The notes: generated by a model not told the origin, from the letters alone. 64,000 bases of DNA from an uncultured Desulfobacterales bacterium (GCA_937915545.1 CALGIJ010000019.1:248001-312000), one strand, 5' to 3'. Counted from the first letter of the stretch, positions 45,263-56,009 are shown. Numbers and translations are program-made.

Positions 45263-46732
45263 ATGTTACCAGATCAGATAGAAATCGCTCTCACTTTCGA
45301 TGATTTGCTTCTCGTGCCGGCCGCCTCAGAGGTATTGCCGAACGAGGTCAACCTCGAGACCCGCTTGACAGATACTATAAGACTGAAAACGCCGCTGGTC
45401 AGCTCGGCCATGGACACCGTTACCGAGCACCGCACTGCCATCGCCATGGCCCGCGAGGGGGGCATCGGCATCATTCACAAGAACATGACCGTCGAACAGC
45501 AGGCCCTCGAGGTCGAACGGGTGAAGAAATCGGAGTCGGGAATGATCATCGACCCGATCACCGTCACCCAGGACCAGTCGGTGGCCGAGGTGCAGGAGAT
45601 CATGAGCACCTACAAGATCTCCGGCCTGCCGGTGCTGCACCATGGCAAGCTGGTGGGCATCGTCACCAACCGCGACCTGCGCTTCGTCTCCGATGACGGC
45701 CTGCGCGTCGCCGACGTCATGACCTCGAAAAAACTTGTCACCGCCAAGGTGGGCATCGACCTCGAGCACTCCAAGGCGCTGCTCCACGAACACCGCATCG
45801 AGAAGCTGCTGGTGGTCGACGAGGATGGCGCCCTCAAGGGCCTGATCACCATCAAGGACCTGGAAAAAATCAAGAAGTACCCCCTGGCGGCCAAGGACAC
45901 CTTTGGCCGGCTCCTCGTCGGCGCGGCCCTCGGGGTCGGCCCCGGGGTGGTCACCCATGCCGAGCGGCTACTCAAGGCCGGCGTCGACGTGGTGGTGGTG
46001 GACTCGGCCCACGGCCATTCGCGGGGAGTCATCGAGGCGGTGCGCAGCCTCAAGAAGGCCTTCCCCGAATTGTCGATCATCGCCGGCAACGTCGCCACTG
46101 GCGAAGGCACCCGGGACCTCATCGAGGCCGGGGCCAACGCCGTCAAGGTCGGCATCGGCCCGGGCTCGATCTGCACGACGCGCATCGTCGCCGGGGTGGG
46201 CGTGCCGCAGATGAGCGCCCTCAAGTACTGCGTCGAGGTCGCCAACAGCTACGGCGTCCCGGTGATTGCCGACGGCGGCATCAAGCACTCCGGCGACCTC
46301 ACCAAGGCCATCGGCGCCGGCGCCAGCACGGTGATGATCGGCAGCCTCTTCGCCGGCACCGACGAGACCCCGGGCGACACCTTTCTCTATCAGGGGCGCA
46401 CCTACAAGGGCTACCGCGGCATGGGCTCGCTGGGGGCGATGTGCCAGAGCCACGGCTCTGCCGACCGCTACTTCCAGACCGACGTCGCCAGCTCCTCCAA
46501 GCTGGTGCCGGAGGGCATCGAGGGCAAGGTGCCCTATCGCGGGCCGATCACCACGGTGCTCTACCAGCTGCTCGGCGGGCTGCGTTCCGGCATGGGCTAT
46601 GTCGGCGCGGCGACCATCGACGATCTGCAGCGCAAGGCGAGGTTCGTGCGCATTTCCTCGGCCGGTCTGCGCGAGTCTCATGTCCACGACGTCATCATCA
46701 CCAAGGAGGCGCCCAACTACCGCACCGCCTGA
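45263..46732 (+). CDS. guaB: Inosine-5'-monophosphate dehydrogenase
   Basis: Oxidises IMP to XMP with NAD+, the committing step to guanine nucleotides. The 489-residue protein has the N-terminal TFDDLLLVPA, an SSAMDTVTEHRTAIAMAREGGIGIIH block (split for length), two CBS domains (about residues 95-215), the catalytic cysteine in GPGSICTTR, and the C-terminal GYRGMGSLGAM loop. GAGGAGGAGAC precedes the ATG at 45263; the 45230 extension is rejected. It is followed by guaA after 64 bp, the usual operon. Confidence 0.97.
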   Translation: MLPDQIEIALTFDDLLLVPAASEVLPNEVNLETRLTDTIRLKTPLVSSAMDTVTEHRTAIAMAREGGIGIIHKNMTVEQQALEVERVKKSESGMIIDPITVTQDQSVAEVQEIMSTYKISGLPVLHHGKLVGIVTNRDLRFVSDDGLRVADVMTSKKLVTAKVGIDLEHSKALLHEHRIEKLLVVDEDGALKGLITIKDLEKIKKYPLAAKDTFGRLLVGAALGVGPGVVTHAERLLKAGVDVVVVDSAHGHSRGVIEAVRSLKKAFPELSIIAGNVATGEGTRDLIEAGANAVKVGIGPGSICTTRIVAGVGVPQMSALKYCVEVANSYGVPVIADGGIKHSGDLTKAIGAGASTVMIGSLFAGTDETPGDTFLYQGRTYKGYRGMGSLGAMCQSHGSADRYFQTDVASSSKLVPEGIEGKVPYRGPITTVLYQLLGGLRSGMGYVGAATIDDLQRKARFVRISSAGLRESHVHDVIITKEAPNYRTA

Positions 46733-46796
46733 GAGGGCAGGGCGGGGGGGCTCCGGCAACAGCAACCAGGGAGGCGGCCTGGCCGCAGGGAAATCC

Positions 46797-48347
<1,551 letters not shown>

Positions 48348-48373
48348 GGCAGCGGGTGGCGGAAGGAGGGACG

Positions 48374-49138
48374 ATGCTCAAGACGGGAATCTTCGTCGAT
48401 GCCGAGAACATCAGGATGTGCGGCGGCTACGGCATGCGCTACGATGTCCTCGCCGAGCTGGGCAGCTGTGGCGGGTCGACGCTGCTGCGCGCCAACTCCT
48501 ACCTGGCCGAGGATGGCGAGCGCACCAAGGACGATGCCGAATACCGGCAGAAGCTTTACCGTTATCACGATGTCATCCGCCAGTGCGGCTTCAAGGTGAT
48601 CAAGAAGTATGTCAAGCACTTCGTCGATGACGAGGGCATCATCACCACCAAGGCCAATGCAGACATGGACCTGGCCATCGATGCCCTGCTGCAGGCGCGC
48701 AACCTCGACCGCGTCATCCTGCTCACCGGCGACGGCGACTTCATCCGTCTGGTGCTGGCCTTGCAGAACATGGGATGCCGTGTCGAGGTGATCGGCTTCA
48801 AGTACGTGAGCAGCGAGCTGCGCGAGGCGGCCGACCTGTTCATCTCCGGCTACCTCATCCCCGGCCTGCTGCCCATCGGCGCCCCGGCCGGGGAGAATCG
48901 CCAGCGTGGCATCGCCATCAGCTACAACCAGGACCGTGGCTTCGGCTTCATGCGCTATTACTCCCTTGGCCGCGACGGCCTGGTCCCGCACTCGGTGTTC
49001 TTTCACTGTTCCAAAGCCCCGGAGATCAACGACACCCTCTTCCTCGACTCGACCAATATCTTCGAGTTCTCCATCGTCAAAAACCAGGACAACAACAGCC
49101 GCACCGAGGCCTGGGACATCCACCTCGTCAACGGCTAG
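48374..49138 (+). CDS. NYN-domain (LabA/DUF88-like) protein with OB-fold-like C-terminus
   Basis: The 254-residue protein has an N-terminal NYN (PIN-like) nuclease domain: Asp in FVDAENIR, ADMDLAIDALL, and LLTGDGDFIRLV, the acidic residues that coordinate a metal for RNA cleavage. Residues from about 175 form a small beta-rich region, beginning IAISYNQDRGFGFM and HSVFFH, that resembles a cold-shock/OB fold (RNP-like aromatics). A nuclease with an attached RNA-binding module is the natural reading; its target is unknown. GGAAGGAGGG precedes the start at 48374. It lies just after guaA and before the kinase pair and is likely co-transcribed. Confidence 0.82.
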   Translation: MLKTGIFVDAENIRMCGGYGMRYDVLAELGSCGGSTLLRANSYLAEDGERTKDDAEYRQKLYRYHDVIRQCGFKVIKKYVKHFVDDEGIITTKANADMDLAIDALLQARNLDRVILLTGDGDFIRLVLALQNMGCRVEVIGFKYVSSELREAADLFISGYLIPGLLPIGAPAGENRQRGIAISYNQDRGFGFMRYYSLGRDGLVPHSVFFHCSKAPEINDTLFLDSTNIFEFSIVKNQDNNSRTEAWDIHLVNG

Positions 49139-49172
49139 GGCGTGCCGCCGCCGGCGGCTCCCGGGGGATTCT

Positions 49173-50192
49173 ATGGCGACCCTGCTCGCCGCCGATATCG
49201 GCGGCACCAAGACCGACCTGGCGCTCTTCGACGGCGACGAGGCGTCGCCATCATCACAAGAAAAGCGGCGCTACCTCAACGCCGACTTCCCCGACTGCGA
49301 AGCCCTTTTGGCCCGGTATCTCGAGGAGGTCGGCGGCCGTCCCGTCGCTGCCTGCATCGCCCTGGCCGGGGTGGTCACCGGCCCGCGGGTGCCTCTCACC
49401 AATCTGCCCTGGATCATCGACAGCCAGAGCATTGGCGAGCGCTTCGGCCTCGGCCCGGTGCTGCTCGTCAATGATCTCACCGCGTTGGCCATGGCCTTGC
49501 CCTGTCTTGCTGGAAACGACCTCGTCCAGTTGCAGAGGGGGATACCTCAACCAGGCGAGCCGCGCGCGGTCATTGCCCCCGGCACCGGCCTTGGCGAGGG
49601 CATGCTGCTCGAAGGTCCGGCCGGAGTGTTCGCCCGTGGCTCGGAGGGCGGGCACTGCGACTTCGCCCCGGTGGACGAGGAGCAGAGCGAGCTGCTCCTC
49701 TTTGCGCGCCGCGAGCTGTCGCCGGTCAGCTACGAGTCCCTCGTCGCCGGGCCAGGTCTCGCCCGGCTCTACCGCTTCTCTCGCGAGCGCCATGGCGCGG
49801 TGGGCGACCCGGCGGTTGCCTTGGCCATGGCGGAAGCCCCCGACCCCATCCCCCTGCTGGTCGCAGCCGCCCTGCGTCCCCAACCCTGCCCCCTGTGCCT
49901 CGCGGCGGTGCGCCTCTTCCTCGCCATTCTCGGCAGCGAGGCCGGCAACCTCGCCTTGAAGCTCTACGCCCGCGGCGGGGTCTACCTCGGCGGCGGGCTG
50001 CTGCCAGCCCTGCACGGAAGGATTTCCTTTGCTCCCCTGCTCGACAGGTTCAGGGCCAAAGGGCCCATGGGCGATCTGCTCGCCTCCATCCCGGTGTATC
50101 TCATCACCCGCGGCGATGCGGCTCTGCTCGGCGCGGGACGCTGCGGCCAGCTTCATCTCGCCGCAGGCATTGCCGGTCATGGACCTCGCTGA
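49173..50192 (+). CDS. glk: Glucokinase, Glk family
   Basis: Phosphorylates glucose at the 6-position with ATP. The 339-residue protein follows the proteobacterial Glk pattern (not ROK): phosphate-binding DIGGTKTDLALFD, the substrate-site Asp in VNDLTALAMALP, the GTGLGEGMLL segment, EGGHCDFAP, and GGVYLGGGLLPA. Length is near the E. coli enzyme (321). The start at 49173 follows GGGGGA. It overlaps the next gene by 14 bp, giving a kinase pair. Confidence 0.9.
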   Translation: MATLLAADIGGTKTDLALFDGDEASPSSQEKRRYLNADFPDCEALLARYLEEVGGRPVAACIALAGVVTGPRVPLTNLPWIIDSQSIGERFGLGPVLLVNDLTALAMALPCLAGNDLVQLQRGIPQPGEPRAVIAPGTGLGEGMLLEGPAGVFARGSEGGHCDFAPVDEEQSELLLFARRELSPVSYESLVAGPGLARLYRFSRERHGAVGDPAVALAMAEAPDPIPLLVAAALRPQPCPLCLAAVRLFLAILGSEAGNLALKLYARGGVYLGGGLLPALHGRISFAPLLDRFRAKGPMGDLLASIPVYLITRGDAALLGAGRCGQLHLAAGIAGHGPR

Positions 50193-51252
50193 GACGAGGC
50201 GGGCGGCGGCGGCCTTTGCCGAAGACGGTGCCCGTTGCCCGCTGACCTCTCTGGGGCGCGGCAATATCAACCATACCTCTCTGGTGTTGTCAGCGGGCGG
50301 GCCCTTCGTCCTGCAGCGCATCAACGAGCGGGTCTTTCCCGAGCCTCTCGTGGTGGTGGAGAATTTCGTCCGCGTCACCACCTGGCTGGAGAGGGCCACG
50401 GCCGCCTCAGGCCTCGACTTTCTCCATGCCAGGTCGCGCTGTACGCTGTCCGCCGATAGCCACCACCGTGACGAGAGTGGCGGCTGCTGGCGCGGCCAGA
50501 GCTACCTGCCGCACCGCGGCATCAGCCAGTTGCGCAACCCTGGGGAGGCTGAGGAATTGGGCCGGGTGCTGGCCACCTTCCACGTTCTCGCCGCCGGTCT
50601 CGAGAAAGAGCCTCTGGCTCATCCGCTCCCGGGTTTCCATGTCTTGCCTGGCTACCTAGAGCACTACGATCGCCTTCCCGCCACTGGCGGGCAGGGTAGC
50701 GGCGACAACCTCTTTTGCCACCGCGCGGTGGTCCGTCATCGCCGTCGCGCCCTGGGGCTGGACGAGGCCCAGCGTCGCGGTGCGCTGCGGGCCGGGGTCA
50801 TCCATGGCGACCCCAAGATCGACAATGTCCTCTTCGATGACCAGGGGCGTGCCCGGGGCCTGCTCGACCTCGACACGGTGATGGTCGGCCCGCGCCACTG
50901 GGATCTCGGTGACTGCCTGCGCTCCTGCTGCACTCTCGGTGGAGAGGAGGGATTCGCGACGCCGCCGCGCTTTTCGCTGGAGATCTGTGAGGCGATTCTC
51001 ACCGGATACGGCCGCGTCGCCACCTCACTCTTCGCCAGCGCGGAGAGCGACCTGGTCTTCGACGGACTGCTGGCCATTGCCTTCGAGCTCGGCCTGCGCT
51101 TCTTCACCGATCACTTGCGCGGCGACATCTATTTCAGGATAAGGGAGCGTGGCGATAATTTGCGCCGGGCGGCGCGGCAGTTCGCCCTGGTGGAGGACAT
51201 CTTGGCCCGCGAAGGGGCCATCCGCAAGGTTGTGGCGCGAACCCTCGGCTAG
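50179..51252 (+). CDS. NahK/aminoglycoside-phosphotransferase-like kinase
   Basis: The 357-residue protein has the aminoglycoside phosphotransferase fold: an N-lobe with GRGNINHTSLV and FVLQRINERVF, the catalytic HGD in VIHGDPKIDNVLFD, and the metal-binding DLDT. The NahK group (N-acetylhexosamine 1-kinase) shares the first segments (for example ILQR near the N-lobe), so an anomeric sugar kinase is plausible; the true substrate is unknown. It starts inside the glucokinase 3' end and its stop codon shares CTAG with the convergent gene's stop. Together with Glk it suggests a sugar-salvage pair. Confidence 0.75.
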   Translation: MDLAETRRAAAAFAEDGARCPLTSLGRGNINHTSLVLSAGGPFVLQRINERVFPEPLVVVENFVRVTTWLERATAASGLDFLHARSRCTLSADSHHRDESGGCWRGQSYLPHRGISQLRNPGEAEELGRVLATFHVLAAGLEKEPLAHPLPGFHVLPGYLEHYDRLPATGGQGSGDNLFCHRAVVRHRRRALGLDEAQRRGALRAGVIHGDPKIDNVLFDDQGRARGLLDLDTVMVGPRHWDLGDCLRSCCTLGGEEGFATPPRFSLEICEAILTGYGRVATSLFASAESDLVFDGLLAIAFELGLRFFTDHLRGDIYFRIRERGDNLRRAARQFALVEDILAREGAIRKVVARTLG

Positions 51253-52625
51253 TCGCCGAGCCCTTCGGCGGCGTAGAGATAGTTGCCGATGGTGTCGGCG
51301 AGGTGGGGCTGGAGCTTGTCGAACTCGATGCCGATGCGCGTTTCCCCGCTTTCCCGGGCAAGGTTGCGTACGATGCCGCCGAGCAGCTGCTCTTCCTTGA
51401 TGCCCGGCATAAGGCAGCGCAGTTCGATGCTGTCGGCGATGTCGATGGGTGGCAGTGCCGCCTCGCTCTTGTGGCGGATCTGGCAGAGGGCCCCGGTGGT
51501 GCTCAGGTCGATGAGCGTGCCGTAGAGTTCCGCGGCGTTCACCGGGTGGAAGGTGCAGGGGATGAAGATGGCGCGACGTTTGGCCTGGCGCAGTTCGTGA
51601 TAGTGAATGACCACCGGGTAGTCGAAGAAGAGCAGTTGGAAGGGCTCTTCGAGGGCCTTGAGCAGCTGCGTGCCGAACATCCACATGCGCCCGCGGTGTA
51701 CGTACTTGATGAGGATGCGCCGCTCGAGCTTGAGTCGCTCGGCGGCCTCCGCCGCCGCCGGTGGGGCGGTGAGGATGAGGTAGTTGTCGGGGAGCATGCC
51801 GACGACGGTGCTCTCGTGGCGGCTGTCGAGGCGGGGAAACTCCAGCTTGACCCGCGAGCCGATCTCCAGCGGCAGCTGTTTGCCAAGCGTCGAGAGATGC
51901 TTGAGCGGCAACTGGTGATCCCGCACCGGCTCGGCTGCCTGGGCTGCCTCGCGCTCGCTCTTGAGGCGGAAGGCCTCCATGACGATGCTCAACAGCGGCT
52001 TGTCGATGAGCCGGCGACGCTGGCCATTGTAGTAGCGCAGCTGCACAACCGGTTCCTGCCAGGAGAGGATGAGCAGTGCGGCCTCCTCTCCCATGAAATT
52101 CCTTGTCTCGGCGCTGATCAGCTGCCCGTTGTCGATGAAGAGCAGGCCGTGGTCGCTGCCGTGGTCGACCTGCACCGTGCAGGTCTTCTCCTCGCTCTCC
52201 AGCATCTGCAGAAAACTGTGGATGGGGATGCCCTTGACGGTGCCGCTGGTGTCGGTGTCGAGCAGATCGGCAGCGTGCTGCAGCAACTCCTCGGCGATGA
52301 CCGGCTTCTCCAGGCAGTGGCTGGCGCCACGGCGCACCGCCTCGGCGGGCGAGGGGTCGCGGCCCGTGGACAGGGCGATGCAGGGCACATAGGGGAAGGT
52401 GTGGGTGAGCAGGGAAAATCCCTCCAGGGTCTTGCTGTGCGGCAGGGCGAGGTCGCAGACGACGAGATCGACATGGTGCTGGCTCATGATGCTGATCGCC
52501 GCTTTCTCCTCCCGGGCGGTGAGCACGTTGATCTCCTTCTGCCATTGCTCGAACAGGCCCACCATGGCTGCCAGCTCGACCGCTTCGTTTTCAATGATGA
52601 CGATTGTTTTCATCGGCATGGGCAT
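51249..52625 (-). CDS. REC-DUF4388-PilZ protein
   Basis: The 458-residue protein has a receiver domain (1-125; IIENEAVELAAM, phosphoacceptor region CDLALPHSKTLEG, then ALSTGRDP and KP), a DUF4388-like segment (GIPIHSFLQMLESEEKTCTV onward) and a C-terminal flagellar-brake-like and PilZ region with LIDLSTTGA. The expected RxxxR of PilZ is KRRAIFI, with the last arginine missing, so c-di-GMP binding is doubtful. The start is uncertain: ATG at 52625, 52619 or 52613, none with a good ribosome-binding site. A signalling protein linking phosphorylation to c-di-GMP or motility is inferred. Confidence 0.72.
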   Translation of the reverse strand: MPMPMKTIVIIENEAVELAAMVGLFEQWQKEINVLTAREEKAAISIMSQHHVDLVVCDLALPHSKTLEGFSLLTHTFPYVPCIALSTGRDPSPAEAVRRGASHCLEKPVIAEELLQHAADLLDTDTSGTVKGIPIHSFLQMLESEEKTCTVQVDHGSDHGLLFIDNGQLISAETRNFMGEEAALLILSWQEPVVQLRYYNGQRRRLIDKPLLSIVMEAFRLKSEREAAQAAEPVRDHQLPLKHLSTLGKQLPLEIGSRVKLEFPRLDSRHESTVVGMLPDNYLILTAPPAAAEAAERLKLERRILIKYVHRGRMWMFGTQLLKALEEPFQLLFFDYPVVIHYHELRQAKRRAIFIPCTFHPVNAAELYGTLIDLSTTGALCQIRHKSEAALPPIDIADSIELRCLMPGIKEEQLLGGIVRNLARESGETRIGIEFDKLQPHLADTIGNYLYAAEGLGD

Positions 52626-52842
52626 GGGCTGACGAGGTGAATGAGGGTATCTGTGCCACTATGATCGACCATCTTCGCCTGCAATTGCAAGAAGCAAATG
52701 GCCGGAAGGGGAAATTCCCCGGCCCTCCCTTGCCGCCTCGTCCTTGGCGGTTGCCATTTTGCAGCGGGAATGCTAAGACCGCAACAGAATCGCGCCGCCT
52801 GCCGCGGCACCGCACGACAACCCTTACCACGACAAGGCAGAG

Positions 52843-53964
52843 ATGAGCGACAGCAGCAGCCCCTATACCCTTCTTGCCCGTTCCAGCGAATGCGCCGCCC
52901 GCCGCGGGCAGGTGCGCACCCGCCAGGGCGTCTTCGAGACCCCGGTGTTCATGCCGGTGGGCACCCAGGGCACGGTCAAGGCGGTGACCCCGGAAAACCT
53001 CGCCGAAATGGGGGCCCAGATCATCCTCGGCAACACCTACCACCTCTTCATCCGCCCCGGACACCGGCTGGTGGAGCGCTTCGGCGGGCTGCACCGCTTC
53101 ATGAACTGGAAGGGCTCGATCCTCACCGACAGCGGCGGCTTCCAGATCTTCAGCCTCAAAGACCTGGCTAAAATCACCGAGGAGGGGGCGGCCTTCCGCT
53201 CGCACCTCGACGGCAGCAAGCTCTTCCTCAGTCCGGAGGATGCCATCCTGGTGCAGCAGTCGCTCGGTTCGGATATCATGATGTGCCTCGACACCTGTAT
53301 TCCCTACCCGGCGACACGCGAGGAGACCATCTCCAGCACCGACCTCACCACCCGCTGGGCGCGCCGCTGCCGTCTCGCCCACAGCCGCCGCGACCGTCTG
53401 CTCTTCGGTATCGTCCAGGGGGGCATGCACGCCGACCTGCGCCAGCGCCATGGTCAGGCTCTGGTCGACATCGGCTTCGACGGCTACGCCATCGGCGGCC
53501 TCAGCGTCGGCGAGGACAAGGAGCAGATGATGGCGATGATCGAGGCCACCGTGCCGGTGCTGCCCTCCGACTACCCGGTCTATCTCATGGGCGTCGGCAC
53601 TCCGGAGGATCTGGTCGAGGGGGTGTGGCGCGGCGTCGACATGTTCGACTGCGTCATGCCGACGCGCAATGCCCGCAACGGGTCGCTGTTCACCAGCCGC
53701 GGCCGGCTGACCATCAAGAACGCCCGCTACCGCGACGACGAGCGCCCCATCGACGAGGAGTGCACCTGCTATACCTGCCGTAACTACACCCGCGCCTATC
53801 TCAGCCACCTCTACCATGCGCGGGAGATCCTCAGCTACCACCTCAACACCATCCACAATCTCCACTACTACCAGAGCCTCATGCGGCAGGTGCGGGAGGC
53901 CATCGAGCAGGACGCTTTTGCCGCCTGGCGCAAAGATTTTTATAGCAAGCTGGGGGAGGAGTGA
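52843..53964 (+). CDS. tgt: tRNA-guanine transglycosylase (queuine tRNA-ribosyltransferase)
   Basis: Exchanges the guanine of the wobble position (G34) in certain tRNAs for preQ1 in the queuosine pathway. The 373-residue protein has the catalytic Asp in LTDSGGFQIFSL, GIVQGGMHADLR, the MPTRNARNG loop, and the zinc site (CTCYTCRNYTRAYLSH). Length matches the family. It is followed by yajC, the standard pairing with the SecYEG accessory genes. Confidence 0.97.
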   Translation: MSDSSSPYTLLARSSECAARRGQVRTRQGVFETPVFMPVGTQGTVKAVTPENLAEMGAQIILGNTYHLFIRPGHRLVERFGGLHRFMNWKGSILTDSGGFQIFSLKDLAKITEEGAAFRSHLDGSKLFLSPEDAILVQQSLGSDIMMCLDTCIPYPATREETISSTDLTTRWARRCRLAHSRRDRLLFGIVQGGMHADLRQRHGQALVDIGFDGYAIGGLSVGEDKEQMMAMIEATVPVLPSDYPVYLMGVGTPEDLVEGVWRGVDMFDCVMPTRNARNGSLFTSRGRLTIKNARYRDDERPIDEECTCYTCRNYTRAYLSHLYHAREILSYHLNTIHNLHYYQSLMRQVREAIEQDAFAAWRKDFYSKLGEE

Positions 53965-54109
53965 GTATGTATAACCCTGTTATAGCGACCTGCTCGCCAC
54001 TTCCCCGCATCTCGCCGCCAGGGGCGAAGATGCCCCTGGATACACCGGGATGTACGGGGGAGAGTTGTCGCGTCGTTCCCTGGGACGGTTATTCTTTCGG
54101 AGGATTTTC

Positions 54110-54463
54110 ATGACTGGGATTGCTTTTGCGGCCGATGCCGCCGGCGGTGTGCCGGGGGCCATGGGGGGACTGGCGCAGTTTCTCCCCCTGATTCTTATTT
54201 TCGTCGTCTTCTACTTCCTGTTGATCAGGCCGCAACAGAAGCAGGCGAAACAGCATCAGGCCTTTCTCAACGACCTCAAGAAGGGTCAGAAGGTGTTCAC
54301 CAAGGGGGGGCTACATGGCACCATCACCGCCATCGCCGACAACGTCATCTCCCTGGAGATCGCCAAGGACGTGGTGGTCAAGGTCTCCCGCGAGGCCATC
54401 GGCGGCGGGCTCGGCAAAGATGGCGCCGTCACGGCCAAGGAAGAGGCCAAGAGCGGCGGCTGA
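54110..54463 (+). CDS. yajC: Sec translocon accessory protein YajC
   Basis: YajC is a small membrane partner of SecDF. The 117-residue product has an N-terminal segment, one membrane helix (about residues 22-42, LPLILIFVVFYFLLIRPQQK) and a KGQKVFTKGGLHGTITAI region with EIAKDVVVKVSREAI. TCGGAGGA precedes the ATG. It follows tgt by 145 bp, as commonly seen. The expected secD and secF genes are absent after it; a terminator and rnhA come next. Confidence 0.93.
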   Translation: MTGIAFAADAAGGVPGAMGGLAQFLPLILIFVVFYFLLIRPQQKQAKQHQAFLNDLKKGQKVFTKGGLHGTITAIADNVISLEIAKDVVVKVSREAIGGGLGKDGAVTAKEEAKSGG

Positions 54464-54505
54464 AGCATCAAGGGCTGTTGATTCTGCAGGCTGCGGAGAA
54501 CATCT

Positions 54506-54544
54506 GGGCCGGATCACCTTTGGCGATCCGGCCCTTTGCTTTTA
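54506..54544 (+). terminator. Intrinsic terminator after yajC
   Basis: GGGCCGGATC pairs perfectly with GATCCGGCCC around a 9-base loop, followed by TTTGCTTTTA. It ends the tgt-yajC unit. Confidence 0.8.
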
Positions 54545-54645
54545 GCCCTGTCTGCGCAGCCTTCCCTTGCCCCTCCCCGTGAGATCCGCCGCGAGATTGG
54601 GGGTGGCCCGGGCGGGGGAATGCCGGCATACAAGACCGTGAATCT

Positions 54646-55356
54646 ATGAGCGTGAAAAAGAAGTACTATGCCGTCGCCGTAGGGCGCTCTCCCGGCATCT
54701 ACGAGGACTGGCCGTCGGCGGAATCTCAGGTCAAGGGCTTTGCCGGGGCGCGTTACAAGGGCTTCGCCGACCGCAGCGAGGCCGAAGTCTGGCTTGCCGA
54801 CCCGACCGCCCCGCCTAGGGCGGCAGCTTCGCCAGCCCCTGCGCCACCTCAGCCGCCGCTGGCCAGGGCAGGGGCGGTAATCGTCCATAGTGACGGCGGT
54901 TGCATCGACAATCCCGGTCCGGGCGGCTACGGGGTGGTCATCGAAGGTGACGGCGAGCGGCGCGAATTGAGTGGCGGCTATCGCCGTACCACCAACAACC
55001 GCATGGAGCTCCTGGCCGTCGTCGTCGCCCTCGAGGAATTGCGCCGGTGTTCCCGGCCCATCGACATCTACTGCGACTCGAGCTATGTCATCAACGGCAT
55101 CGACAAGGGCTGGGCGGTACGGTGGCGGCAGCGGGGCTGGCACCGCGCCGACGGTGGTGCGGTTGCCAATGTCGACCTGTGGTCCCGCCTGCTCGACCTC
55201 GTCGCCTGCCTCGACGTGCGCTTCTGCTGGCTCAAGGGCCATGCCGGACATGTGGAAAACGAGCGCTGCGATGTTCTCGCCGGTCTGGCGGCGAGGGGTA
55301 CGGATCTGCCCGAGGACGAGGGTTTTGCTGCAGGGCAAAGAGAGGGTAACGACTGA
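54646..55356 (+). CDS. rnhA: Ribonuclease HI with N-terminal hybrid-binding domain
   Basis: Degrades the RNA strand of RNA-DNA hybrids. The 236-residue protein has an N-terminal hybrid-binding (viroplasmin-like) domain with YAVAVGRSPGIY, W22 and GFAGARYKGF, a Pro/Ala linker, and an RNase H domain with the catalytic residues in HSDGGCIDNPGPGGYG, NNRMELLAV and DIYCDSSYV, plus a late acidic site. This two-domain form is found in several bacteria and eukaryotic RNase H1. Its TGA overlaps the next gene's ATG by one base. Confidence 0.93.
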   Translation: MSVKKKYYAVAVGRSPGIYEDWPSAESQVKGFAGARYKGFADRSEAEVWLADPTAPPRAAASPAPAPPQPPLARAGAVIVHSDGGCIDNPGPGGYGVVIEGDGERRELSGGYRRTTNNRMELLAVVVALEELRRCSRPIDIYCDSSYVINGIDKGWAVRWRQRGWHRADGGAVANVDLWSRLLDLVACLDVRFCWLKGHAGHVENERCDVLAGLAARGTDLPEDEGFAAGQREGND

Positions 55357-55979
55357 TGACCAAGGAATTTTTCAAGGGTTCGGTACTGTTCGGTCCGCTG
55401 CCGGCGGTGCTGGTGACCACCATCGACGCCGCCGGCGTCCCAAACGTCTTTACCGTCTCCTGGATCGGCATCGCCTGCTCGCATCCGCCGATGCTGACCA
55501 TCGCCGTACGCAAGGAGCGTCTGTCCTATGACAATATCCGCGCCACCAGCGAGTTCGTGGTCAACCTGACCACCGCGGCGATGGTCGGCATCACCGACTT
55601 TTGCGGCTGTCGCTCGGGCCGCCGCGTCGACAAGATCAAACACTTCGACCTGCAGCTGGTGCCCGGCGTGGCCGTCGCCGTGCCCTCCCTGGAGATGAGC
55701 CCGGTGGCTCTGGAGTGCCGCGTGGTCAGCGTCAGCGAACTCGGCAGCCATGATCTCTTTGTCGCCGAGATAGTCGGCAACAAGGTCGACCGCTCGTTGC
55801 TCGACCAGGACGGCAAGATCAGGCTGGGGGAAAGCGGGCTGCTCGCCTATTGCCATGGCGAGTATTTTGCCTTGGCGCGTCGGCCCCTCGGCACCTTCGG
55901 CTACTCGGTGGCCAAACGCGCCCGGCGCCGTCCGCGGGTGCCTCGCGGTCGCCCTCGGGGGCCTGGCGGCAAGGGGTGA
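55356..55979 (+). CDS. Flavin reductase family protein
   Basis: The 207-residue protein has the flavin reductase-like fold used by FMN-binding split-barrel enzymes: an N-terminal beta region with AVLVTTIDAAGVPNVFTVSWIGIACSHPPML (given by segments), SYDNIRATSEFVVNLTT, and a KHFDLQLVPG stretch. A basic Arg/Pro tail follows. The natural donor and acceptor are not predictable. It overlaps rnhA by one base (TGATG), so translation is coupled, although the partners have no clear joint role. Confidence 0.83.
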   Translation: MTKEFFKGSVLFGPLPAVLVTTIDAAGVPNVFTVSWIGIACSHPPMLTIAVRKERLSYDNIRATSEFVVNLTTAAMVGITDFCGCRSGRRVDKIKHFDLQLVPGVAVAVPSLEMSPVALECRVVSVSELGSHDLFVAEIVGNKVDRSLLDQDGKIRLGESGLLAYCHGEYFALARRPLGTFGYSVAKRARRRPRVPRGRPRGPGGKG

Positions 55980-56009
55980 CGCGGGAGGGGAAGAGTATTC
56001 CGCGGGAGC

